NCBI GenBank assembly: GCA_002686115.1
Contig: NZAF01000092.1
Span: 1-12,056, forward strand
Direction: 5' to 3'
DNA from: Halobacteriovorax sp.
GTDB taxonomy: Bacteria > Bdellovibrionota > Bacteriovoracia > Bacteriovoracales > Bacteriovoracaceae
Length of the DNA stretch: 12,056 nucleotides
This document shows, one piece after another, positions 6,770-12,056 of this stretch. The position numbers and the translations under genes are program-made. The notes beneath the pieces are model-generated. The model searched no databases and was not told the DNA's origin. It was given only the letters and a program-made list of their open reading frames with translations. Numbering within the stretch: position 1 is the stretch's first letter; each line of letters starts with the position of its first letter.

Positions 6770-7228
6770 ACCTTTAAAACTCATCTGATCTCTTAGATCA
6801 AGTCGGTTTGATTTAAAATAGTTCACTTCAACTTTTAACTTATTATCGACAATTGATTTAGCAACATCAATTTGAGCATCAAATGGACAATTTTCTTGAT
6901 CACTTCCAAATGAGAGATAAATTGTTGCGGGGTATTTCTTACGAGTATTAAGTGTGTTAACTCTAATATTATAACGACCAACACAATCGCTGTAGAGACC
7001 ATCAATTGAAAAGGTAGCTTCCCCACCTAATTTACGAGTTTCTTCACCAAAGGAGATTCTAAAATATTCTTTATCCGGAAACCACCACCCGTCTTTCAGC
7101 TCCCCTTCAAAACTATTTCCGGAAATTTTATAATTAAGAGAAACACCAATTCCGACTTGTGTAGTACTCTCAGTCGCATGGATATTAAGAGATAAAGATA
7201 GTAAAACGAATATTATAATGTTTTTCAT
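6743..7228 (-). CDS. Small secreted beta-rich protein of unknown function
   Basis: This 161-residue protein has a clear signal peptide (residues 1-18, hydrophobic core 4-14, end H-A before TEST). The mature part alternates hydrophobic and polar residues, with many aromatic and Gly residues, as in an all-beta fold. Two cysteines (82 and 114) could form one disulfide. The end, F-K-G-S-L-S-I-S-D, looks like a final strand. No catalytic motif is visible and I do not recognise the family. The ATG at 7228 lacks a Shine-Dalgarno sequence. TATATA with an upstream TG lies 6 nt before it, and an 8-bp inverted repeat sits just upstream. The gene converges on the hydrolase with a 4-nt gap. Confidence 0.78.
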   Translation of the reverse strand: MKNIIIFVLLSLSLNIHATESTTQVGIGVSLNYKISGNSFEGELKDGWWFPDKEYFRISFGEETRKLGGEATFSIDGLYSDCVGRYNIRVNTLNTRKKYPATIYLSFGSDQENCPFDAQIDVAKSIVDNKLKVEVNYFKSNRLDLRDQMSFKGSLSISDSE

Positions 7229-7234
7229 GATTCA

Positions 7235-7274
7235 TATATATCACATTAATAGAAAATTACTTTCTATTTGAAAA
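7235..7274 (-). promoter_or_regulatory. Candidate promoter overlapped by an 8-bp inverted repeat
   Basis: AATAGAAA (7248-7255) and TTTCTATT (7261-7268) form a perfect 8-bp inverted repeat with a 5-nt spacer. It sits inside two possible minus-strand promoters for the secreted protein gene at 7228. One is TTTTCA (7274-7269), 17 nt, TATTAA (7251-7246). The other is TGA-TATATA, with the hexamer at 7240-7235, 6 nt before the ATG. A dyad in this position is typical of a repressor operator. Each box matches consensus at about 4 of 6. Confidence 0.4.
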
Positions 7275-7329
7275 TAATACTCATCATGTATATTTTTTAA
7301 ACACTCCTACAATTCAAAGGTCAATGTTC

Positions 7330-7902
7330 TTACTTAATATAGGATTTTATTTTTTCGACATTTTCAGCGGAATATCTTACAAATCCACTTCCTGTCCGGT
7401 AAGGCTGAAAAGCTCTCAATTCTTCACTATAATCAGCCGCAAAGAATATAATCTTCTCATCTTCAACTGGTGCCTGGTCAGCTAAACTATAAACATAATA
7501 ACTTTTACCCTTTTTAGGTTTTCTTTTATCATAAAGATCCCAAAGATTAAAAATTTGAATCTTGTCACCGGCTTTTATTTTTTCGATATCTAAAATATCC
7601 ATATTTTTTAACGTCTCTTTTGCTAGGGAGAAATCTTCATATACAAGACGACCATCCTCCATACTAGGCGTTTTTAAAACCTCAAGTGTCTTAGCTTGGT
7701 AGTACTTAACATCTTTTGAATTGAAAAAGTTTTTCTTAACCTTAACTATATTATAAGAACTTTGATCAATCTCTATAACTAAAATGAAGTTTGAATGAGA
7801 TACCATCTCTTCAATACTCACTTTCTTAGGATAAGTCCTAGACATAAAACCCTCTTGTGAAAGGAAAATAATACATATAATTAAGATACGAGGTAAATTC
7901 AA
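7330..7902 (-). CDS. Secreted protein of unknown function, coupled to a methyltransferase
   Basis: This 190-residue protein starts with a short hydrophobic signal segment (residues 5-15), so it is probably exported. The mature part begins with V-S-I-E-E-M-V-S-H-S-N-F-I-L-V-I, which resembles the S-x-E-E-L-V-x-x-S-D-x-I-V start seen in many small secreted beta-barrel-like proteins. It has several Tyr- and Lys-rich strands but no cysteines in the mature part and no visible catalytic motif. I do not recognise the family. The start is TTG at 7902-7900, one nucleotide after the methyltransferase stop, with AAAGG 6 nt upstream inside that gene's end. This tight junction implies one mRNA and translational coupling. 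An internal ATG at residue 20 would remove the signal segment and is less likely. Confidence 0.75.
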   Translation of the reverse strand: MNLPRILIICIIFLSQEGFMSRTYPKKVSIEEMVSHSNFILVIEIDQSSYNIVKVKKNFFNSKDVKYYQAKTLEVLKTPSMEDGRLVYEDFSLAKETLKNMDILDIEKIKAGDKIQIFNLWDLYDKRKPKKGKSYYVYSLADQAPVEDEKIIFFAADYSEELRAFQPYRTGSGFVRYSAENVEKIKSYIK

Positions 7903-7903
7903 C

Positions 7904-8629
7904 TTATACCTTTTTTAACCAAGCAATAAATAAAGGAGATGAACCATCTTCTCCTTTCGTTACTTTTTCACCCTCTATAACAAAACCATTTTTAATTAAC
8001 TCATCTCTTTGTGCATCTTCTGTTAAAACTCTTCTGTGAGGAAAGTATTTATTACCATTAATCTCAGTCCACTCAACATCAAAACTATCAGGCCCCATAC
8101 TCCAAAGTATTCCATCATCATCAAGATGAAGATCTCCTCTGTCTCCAGTTAAATAAGGGCTGCCATCTCTAATCATCGTATAGATAAAAAATCGTCCATT
8201 CGAATCTAAATGACTTTTTACACAATCATAAAAATGAGCTCTATCAATATCTGTAACTATACAATGAAGAAGGCAGCTATCAGTAATGATATCGAATGTT
8301 TTCTTTAAATCAAAAGAACATGCATCCCCACAAAGAAGTTCTATCTCTAAATTCAAATCACTCGCTAACTTCTTTCCAATAGAAATGGCAGTAGATGAAA
8401 TATCAAGTCCAGTGCATTTAAAACCAAGTTTAGATAGGTATAAACTTTGACTTCCTGAACCACAGCCAAGGTCTAGAACACTGCCACTTCGACGCGAACC
8501 TAGAAAGTTCATGATTTCATCATTTCTTGATCTAGACATAAGCTCAGTCTTTTTCTCTCGATCCCAAGAAATATGTCCTTGTTTTTCTAGTTGCTGCCAA
8601 AAGTTTTCATGTAATTCGTAATACTTCAT
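7904..8629 (-). CDS. Class I SAM-dependent methyltransferase
   Basis: This 241-residue cytoplasmic protein has a Rossmann methyltransferase core. Motif I is V-L-D-L-G-C-G-S-G-S at 51-60, which binds S-adenosylmethionine. The acidic residue ending strand 2 is D76 in G-L-D-I-S. Motif II includes G-D-A at 101-103, followed by F-D-I-I-T-D-S near 112-118. The C-terminal part (about 150-200) has a D-G-S-P-Y-L-T-G-D-R-G-D-L-H insert that should shape the acceptor site. The methyl acceptor (small molecule, lipid or protein) cannot be told from the sequence. The ATG at 8629 has no Shine-Dalgarno sequence. TAAAAT lies exactly 6 nt upstream and a dyad abuts it. It is the first gene of a pair with the secreted protein gene at 7330-7902. 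Confidence 0.9.
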   Translation of the reverse strand: MKYYELHENFWQQLEKQGHISWDREKKTELMSRSRNDEIMNFLGSRRSGSVLDLGCGSGSQSLYLSKLGFKCTGLDISSTAISIGKKLASDLNLEIELLCGDACSFDLKKTFDIITDSCLLHCIVTDIDRAHFYDCVKSHLDSNGRFFIYTMIRDGSPYLTGDRGDLHLDDDGILWSMGPDSFDVEWTEINGNKYFPHRRVLTEDAQRDELIKNGFVIEGEKVTKGEDGSSPLFIAWLKKV

Positions 8630-8635
8630 ACAAGT

Positions 8636-8660
8636 ATTTTAAGAGCTAAAGAACAGCTCT
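8636..8660 (-). promoter_or_regulatory. Candidate leaderless -10 box abutting a dyad
   Basis: On the minus strand TAAAAT (8641-8636) lies 6 nt before the methyltransferase ATG. Immediately upstream is a perfect 6-bp inverted repeat, AGAGCT (8660-8655) and AGCTCT (8647-8642), with a 7-nt loop. If transcription starts at the ATG, the dyad is a DNA element in the promoter spacer, possibly an operator. If the glycosyltransferase transcript reads through, it could instead be a weak terminator hairpin. Confidence 0.35.
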
Positions 8661-8707
8661 CACACTTCGCGGAGCGCATGGATAAATATGCCCAAAAACA
8701 GAGTATT

Positions 8708-9766
8708 TTATTTTAAATAAAACCCACGTTTAGATAAAGAAATTAAGAGCTTAAAATTCTTATCCCACTCTCTCGCAAATGGAGACTCCATAGAATCAGG
8801 AAGACTTGTTCCTAAAATCTTTTTTATAAAGGTATTTTCTAGCGTGATAAGGTTATCTTTTTTATCCCTGGGAACTTCAGATTTAGAAGAGACGAACTTC
8901 ACTTCACTAGCAGAGATGTTTTTAACTAATGATGTATCAAAGTCATGAGAGTTACCAAGAATATATAGGGGTTCATTTTTCGTTGGAAGATCAAGATCAT
9001 ACTTCTCTCCCATTCTCTCAATTCTTTCTTTCATCACTCGAGGGTGTTTAAGATTCACTCGAACAGTTTTTGTTTTAGAAAAAGCTTTTTTCTCTCGATT
9101 AAAATACTTATTAAATTTTTCTGCTGGCCTTATAAAGCGGATAAGCTGTTTTTGCTTCTCTGCTAATTTCTCTTCATCACGGACATGACCATAGTGAAAG
9201 ATCTTACAGTCACTCTCATAAGGGTTTGTTACATCACTAAAGCCCTGAGCATCACCAAAGCTTAATATTTTAGAGTCTAATTTTATCGCTCTAACTTCTT
9301 GCGGGTACCATCTCTTATTAATAGCTATATGATAGTGATCCTTCCAAAAGTGAAGATAGCGAAATCTTACAGCATCATGGCCTTGTTCATTTGCATACTC
9401 TATATCGTGCTTTATTCTCTCTATCTCATCTTCATGTATCATTTCATCACACTGAAGATACATTCCCCATGCATTTTTAAATTCAGGGTCATCTTTTAAG
9501 TCTTCTCTTAATTTTTCAAGGGCAACATTTGTTTGCTGTGAAAGGATTTGTCCCCCATCACCCATGAGTGCAGGGTCCCACTTTGTGTGAATGAACTCAA
9601 TATTATCAAAGTCTTTAAGTGACTCAAAAGTCCCATCATCAGACTCGCCAAGAGCGAGATAGATTTTATCCACGAGAAGACTTAAGTTTTTTAAACATTC
9701 TATATATGAATAGTCGTATTTGATTCCATTTCTAAGGAGTGTGAAGCCGTAAATTTTTGTTTTCAA
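8708..9766 (-). CDS. Family 2-like glycosyltransferase with extra C-terminal domain
   Basis: This 352-residue protein has a GT-A type glycosyltransferase domain in its first 225 residues or so. It opens with K-I-Y-G-F-T-L-L-R-N-G (4-13), then a nucleotide-binding region with A-L-G-E-S-D-D-G-T (38-46), and Q-C-D-E at 105-108 in the place of the metal-binding DxD motif. H-F-W-K-D-H-Y (129-135) and H-Y-G-H-V (201-205) follow, where related enzymes have acceptor-site residues. Residues about 265-352 form a second domain (L-Y-I-L-G-N-S-H-D-F start) that I do not recognise. It is probably cytoplasmic and adds a sugar to an envelope glycan, but donor and acceptor are unknown. The start is TTG at 9766-9764, with AGGA 6 nt upstream. 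An upstream TTG at 9793 falls in the loop of a terminator and is rejected. Confidence 0.87.
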   Translation of the reverse strand: MKTKIYGFTLLRNGIKYDYSYIECLKNLSLLVDKIYLALGESDDGTFESLKDFDNIEFIHTKWDPALMGDGGQILSQQTNVALEKLREDLKDDPEFKNAWGMYLQCDEMIHEDEIERIKHDIEYANEQGHDAVRFRYLHFWKDHYHIAINKRWYPQEVRAIKLDSKILSFGDAQGFSDVTNPYESDCKIFHYGHVRDEEKLAEKQKQLIRFIRPAEKFNKYFNREKKAFSKTKTVRVNLKHPRVMKERIERMGEKYDLDLPTKNEPLYILGNSHDFDTSLVKNISASEVKFVSSKSEVPRDKKDNLITLENTFIKKILGTSLPDSMESPFAREWDKNFKLLISLSKRGFYLK

Positions 9767-9807
9767 TTGAGGTCCTGAATAAAAAAGGACCAACGAAGTG
9801 GTCCTTT
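9766..9807 (-). promoter_or_regulatory. Possible attenuator: terminator arm can pair with the ribosome binding site
   Basis: On the minus strand three segments occur in order: AGGACC (9805-9800), GGTCCT (9791-9786) and AGGACC (9776-9771). Segment 2 pairs with segment 1 in the terminator stem. Segment 2 can equally pair with segment 3, with a 9-nt loop, and segment 3 contains the AGGA ribosome binding site of the glycosyltransferase. The two hairpins exclude each other. This could couple termination and translation start of the glycosyltransferase gene. The alternative fold is seen in the sequence, while its use in the cell is inference. Confidence 0.45.
9775..9807 (-). terminator. Rho-independent terminator after the 39-residue gene
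   Basis: AAAGGACCA and TGGTCCTTT form a perfect 9-bp stem (9784-9792 with 9799-9807) and a 6-nt loop. On the minus strand a T-tract follows the stem (TTTTTTATTC ending near 9778). The plus strand also has a long T-rich run after the stem (9808-9830), so the hairpin could act both ways. In the minus direction it lies 28 nt after the small gene's stop and ends directly before the glycosyltransferase ribosome binding site. Confidence 0.9.
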
Positions 9808-9835
9808 ATTTTTTGTTTTTTAATTTTATTAATTT

Positions 9836-9955
9836 TTAGTGATGATCATCATCCATCATAGCATCATCAAAATCCTTACATGCAATTGCAAGAGATGCTG
9901 GCAACATGGCCCAAAATCCTACTAGACAAAGAGCAACAAAAACTTCCATACTCAT
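9836..9955 (-). CDS. Small single-span membrane protein, 39 residues
   Basis: This short gene encodes MSMEVFVALCLVGFWAMLPA followed by a hydrophobic end and an acidic tail. The ATG at 9955-9953 has a clear Shine-Dalgarno sequence (GGAG, 7 nt upstream), a good promoter at 9994-10022 and a strong terminator 28 nt after its stop, so it looks like a complete transcription unit. Residues 5-26 form one membrane segment. Residues 27-39 (KDFDDAMMDDDHH) are rich in Asp, Met and His and could bind metal ions. L-A-I-A-C at 22-26 is a weak lipobox-like sequence, so a small lipopeptide is a less likely alternative. I know no matching family. The length and acidic tail recall small oxidase-accessory proteins, but the sequence does not match CydX or CcoS. 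Confidence 0.75.
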   Translation of the reverse strand: MSMEVFVALCLVGFWAMLPASLAIACKDFDDAMMDDDHH

Positions 9956-9993
9956 ATGATTTCTCCAATATTTATTTATTTGTAGTTTCGGTT

Positions 9994-10022
9994 ATTATAG
10001 CAATTTACTTTATAAATTTAAA
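9994..10022 (-). promoter_or_regulatory. Promoter of the 39-residue gene
   Basis: On the minus strand a perfect TATAAT (9999-9994) is preceded by a 17-nt spacer and TTTAAA (10022-10017, 4 of 6). Transcription would start near 9987, giving a leader of about 32 nt with GGAG near its end. The -35 box and spacer overlap the last codons and stop of rmuC. Confidence 0.6.
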
Positions 10023-11272
10023 GTCCCAATTTCATTAGACAACGTTTTTGCAGGATCTTCGCCTTCAATCTCAACTTCCATAATCTTTTGAAATTGCTTA
10101 GATATTTTGCCTGTCGTCACATGAATCTTATCTGCATCCTTAGTCACTGTCATAAGATGCTTTTGAAGATCATCCCATCTTTGCTCATAGCGGCTAAATT
10201 CGACGCCAAGCTTGTTAATCTCCTTATGAAGTACTGACATATACTTTGATCTCTCCATATTAAGAAGAACTGTTTGCACCGTCGTAAGTGTCGCCATAAA
10301 AGTGGATGGCCCTGTGATCCATACCCTCTTTGACTGGGCGTATTCAACAAGTTCAGGATGATAGGCATGAATTTCAGCAAATATGGCCTCGGCCGGTAGG
10401 AACATAATCGCCTGATCAGAAGTCTTATCTTTAATGATATATTTTGAAGAAATATCATCAACGTGTTTTTTAATATTCTTTGCAAACTCTTTTCTAGCAT
10501 TAAGCTTATAGGCTTCGTCATGTCCTTCATACATTCTTTTAAAGTTTTCAAGCGGAAACTTTGAATCCACACAAAGAAGTCCCACTGGTTCAGGGAGCAT
10601 AAGAGCAGCATCAACAATTTTCGTATTATCTAATTTATGCTGAAGTTCATAATACTTCCCAGGTTCACCAAAAACAGATTTTAAAACATTTGTCAGTTGA
10701 ACCTCGCCAAAGACCCCTCTAGATTTCTTATCTGTTAACACATCTTGAAGACTCATCACATTTGTTGATAATGAATCAATTTTTTTCTGTGCTTCATCAA
10801 TTTTTGCTAAACGTTGAATAATTCCTGTGAAAGTCTCGTTGGTCTTTTTAAAACCTTCATTAAGATTTTCTTGAACCTTATTATTAATCTTATCAAGTCT
10901 AGTTTCTATCGTTGTTGAAAGTTTAAAAAACTTCTCTTCTAAATCTTTTGTGAGAAGCTCTCTAAAATTATACAGGTCTTTTTGTGATGCCGTTTGACTT
11001 TCATGTAGTCTTGTTAAGACACCTTCTCGAAGTTCAGAAAAGTTTCTCGTAAGTCTTTCGTTATTATGCAGAAGTGAGTCATTAACATTTTTTCCCTGAT
11101 TAAGAATTGAATTTGTGAGTTCATTCTTTAATTCTGAAAAAGATTTTTCAAAAGCGCTAATCACGAGCTCACTTTGATCAGTATTCTCAGTACTTTTTTT
11201 ATAAAGCATAAAAATCACGCCAAGGCCTATGACTTGTAAAATAGCAATGGCAATTAAGAGTGTCATGTTCAT
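10010..11272 (-). CDS. rmuC: RmuC-family DNA recombination protein
   Basis: This 420-residue protein has the RmuC layout. Residues 3-23 are an N-terminal membrane anchor and about 30-180 are long coiled-coil helix. A nuclease-like domain starts at R-G-V-F-G-E-V-Q-L (185-193). The PD-(D/E)XK-like core is suggested by E190, D221 in K-I-V-D-A-A-L-M-L-P and D236-x-K238 in C-V-D-S-K-F-P-L-E. W-I-T-G-P-S-T-F-M-A near 318-327 is also typical. RmuC proteins limit rearrangements at inverted repeats, and some relatives act in anti-phage or plasmid defence; the exact reaction is not established. The start is ATG at 11272 with GGAG 5 nt upstream. The gene is divergent from the YdcZ-like gene, and the small membrane protein gene lies 54 nt downstream, with no terminator between. 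Confidence 0.94.
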   Translation of the reverse strand: MNMTLLIAIAILQVIGLGVIFMLYKKSTENTDQSELVISAFEKSFSELKNELTNSILNQGKNVNDSLLHNNERLTRNFSELREGVLTRLHESQTASQKDLYNFRELLTKDLEEKFFKLSTTIETRLDKINNKVQENLNEGFKKTNETFTGIIQRLAKIDEAQKKIDSLSTNVMSLQDVLTDKKSRGVFGEVQLTNVLKSVFGEPGKYYELQHKLDNTKIVDAALMLPEPVGLLCVDSKFPLENFKRMYEGHDEAYKLNARKEFAKNIKKHVDDISSKYIIKDKTSDQAIMFLPAEAIFAEIHAYHPELVEYAQSKRVWITGPSTFMATLTTVQTVLLNMERSKYMSVLHKEINKLGVEFSRYEQRWDDLQKHLMTVTKDADKIHVTTGKISKQFQKIMEVEIEGEDPAKTLSNEIGTLNL

Positions 11273-11296
11273 TGATGCTCCGTATTATTTCCTATC

Positions 11297-11325
11297 TTGT
11301 AATTAATCTTGTGTCGAAAGATAAT
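11297..11325 (+). promoter_or_regulatory. Candidate promoter for the YdcZ-like transporter
   Basis: TTGTAA (11297-11302, 4 of 6), a 17-nt spacer and GATAAT (11320-11325, 5 of 6) read toward the gene at 11378. Transcription would start near 11332, giving a leader of about 45 nt that carries the GAGGAAG ribosome binding site. On the other strand TTCAAA, 15 nt, TATTAT could serve rmuC, but that match is weaker. Confidence 0.45.
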
Positions 11326-11377
11326 ATGATAAACATAAGAGTTTGAATACCTTTAAGCATGAACCAGAGGAAGAATT

Positions 11378-11821
11378 ATGAAATTATTGATCGCATTATG
11401 GGCATTTGCCATTGGACTCATGGTTCCACTGCAAGGAGTTATAAATGCAAGGCTTGGAAAAGAAGTAGGAGGACCGACACAGTCTTCTCTTATATCTTTT
11501 TCTGGAGGTTTTTTAATTTTTGTCATCATCGGCCTATTTAATTATCAAAACCTGCCAAGTTTCTCCAAGGTCATCTCTCTTCCTCCCTATCTCCTATCTG
11601 GTGGAGTGATTGGAAGTATCTTTGTCTTATCTGCAATTGTTGTTATCCCGCAAATTGGAGCGACTGGCTTTACAGCACTAATCGTTGCTGGTCAGTTGAT
11701 ATCAACGATTATTTTTGATCACTATGGAATAATGGGACTTCAAGTCAAACCTATTAATACTTTAAGAATTGTTGGTGTTATTCTACTTTTTAGTGGTGTT
11801 ATTCTTGTAAACAGAAACTAA
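11378..11821 (+). CDS. YdcZ-type DMT transporter (DUF606)
   Basis: This 147-residue membrane protein has the single five-helix repeat of the YdcZ/DUF606 branch of the drug/metabolite transporter superfamily, so it probably works as a dimer. Typical features are the first helix followed by Q-G-V-I-N-A-R-L-G (19-27), then S-x-I-S-F-S-G-G-F, a G-G-V-I-G-S-I-F turn near 75-82 and G-A-T-G-F-T-A-L-I-V-A-G-Q-L near 93-106, and a last helix ending G-V-I-L-V-N. The ATG at 11378 is preceded by GAGGAAG 4 nt upstream. The length is normal for the family. Its last 39 nt overlap the end of the convergent M23 peptidase gene. The substrate is unknown. Confidence 0.9.
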   Translation: MKLLIALWAFAIGLMVPLQGVINARLGKEVGGPTQSSLISFSGGFLIFVIIGLFNYQNLPSFSKVISLPPYLLSGGVIGSIFVLSAIVVIPQIGATGFTALIVAGQLISTIIFDHYGIMGLQVKPINTLRIVGVILLFSGVILVNRN

Positions 11822-12056
11822 GCCGAGATCTTGTTCTTTTAGAAATTGTAGACCATCAATCCAAGAGTCATGAACTTTTACCCCCCAATGTAAGTGTGGA
11901 GCATTTGACCTGCCTGTATTTCCTGACATTCCTACAATATCACCTTGCTTAACGACATCTCCAACCTTAGCGCTAACCTTCGAAAAGTGACAATACATCG
12001 TAAGAATCCCCATCCCATGATCAATAATGACTGTGCCACCATTAAACAAGAGAAAG
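11783..12056 (-). CDS. M23 (LytM-type) peptidase, C-terminal part only
   Basis: This is the 3' end of a gene that runs off the right edge of the window; about 90 codons are visible. The protein segment matches the end of an M23 zinc metallopeptidase domain: N-G-G-T-V-I-I-D-H-G-M-G, then Y-C-H-F-S with the conserved His, V-G-D-V-V-K-Q-G, G-N-T-G-R-S and the zinc/catalytic H-L-H-W-G motif. Such enzymes cut peptide cross-links in peptidoglycan, usually in the periplasm, or act as activators of amidases when degenerate. The motifs seen here look intact, but the first zinc-ligand motif lies outside the window. The codon for Met at 12049 is a TTG inside the frame, not a start. It overlaps the YdcZ-like gene by 39 nt, tail to tail. 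Confidence 0.9.
   Translation of the reverse strand, partial: FLLFNGGTVIIDHGMGILTMYCHFSKVSAKVGDVVKQGDIVGMSGNTGRSNAPHLHWGVKVHDSWIDGLQFLKEQDLGLVSVYKNNTTKK

Noticed and set aside
9767..9793. Longer glycosyltransferase form starting at TTG 9793
   Set aside because: That codon lies in the loop of a strong terminator and has no ribosome binding site. TTG 9766 has AGGA at the right distance and matches where the family fold begins.
9836..9955. Identification of the 39-residue protein as CcoS or CydX
   Set aside because: Only size, a single helix and an acidic tail agree. The conserved residues of those families are missing.
10150..10617. 155-codon reading frame inside rmuC
   Set aside because: It is a shifted frame within the conserved nuclease domain of rmuC. 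The rmuC frame is continuous and matches its family.
10010..11272. Defence island centred on RmuC
   Set aside because: RmuC relatives occur in some defence systems, but the neighbours here are a transporter, a small membrane protein and a glycosyltransferase, and no nuclease/ATPase partner is present.
1..12056. CRISPR arrays, tRNAs, insertion sequences, prophage or integration sites
   Set aside because: No regularly spaced repeats, cloverleaf-like sequences, transposase or integrase genes, or long terminal repeats were seen on either strand.

Overview
The window is AT-rich (roughly one third G+C by eye) chromosomal DNA, densely packed with genes on both strands. It encodes general ribosomal protein L25 (long TL5/Ctc form), RmuC, an M23 peptidase and several secreted proteins with Sec signal peptides. 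Low G+C, a Gram-negative style gene set and many secreted proteins without recognisable families fit a member of the Bdellovibrionota such as the Bacteriovorax/Halobacteriovorax group. That taxonomic guess is inference and is not proven by any marker here. There is no rRNA, tRNA, CRISPR array, IS element, phage gene or recognisable defence system in the window.

Layout, left to right. 1-336 (-) is the 5' part of a secreted protein gene, divergent from a secreted HExxH metalloprotease (412-1272, +). A minus-strand pair follows: a DUF962/Mpo1-like membrane protein (2172-2636) and an EamA-type transporter (1276-2157). Next come a DUF1289 zinc-finger-like protein (2739-2954, -) and rplY (3019-3672, -), with a strong intrinsic terminator between them. 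3788-5968 (-) is a 726-residue secreted helical protein I do not recognise. An alpha/beta-hydrolase (6103-6738, +) converges on a small secreted beta-rich protein (6743-7228, -). A methyltransferase and a secreted protein form a coupled pair (8629 to 7330, -). A family-2-like glycosyltransferase (8708-9766, -), a 39-residue membrane protein (9836-9955, -) and rmuC (10010-11272, -) follow. The window ends with a YdcZ-type DMT transporter (11378-11821, +) overlapping tail-to-tail with the 3' end of an M23 peptidase gene (11783-12056, -).

The genes do not form one pathway. Several act at the envelope: five exported proteins, two transporters, a DUF962 lipid-related membrane protein, a glycosyltransferase and an M23 peptidase. 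Expression signals are the more unusual part. Some genes have clear Shine-Dalgarno sites (GGAGG or AGGA). Four others have none, and carry a -10-like hexamer exactly 6 nt before the ATG, which suggests leaderless mRNAs. Two strong terminators sit directly against the ribosome binding site of the next gene. In one of them the terminator arm can instead pair with that binding site, giving an attenuator-like arrangement. Start codons are often not ATG: GTG at 2157 and 3672, TTG at 7902 and 9766.

No gap between genes exceeds 300 bases. The longest is about 130 bases, at 5969-6102.
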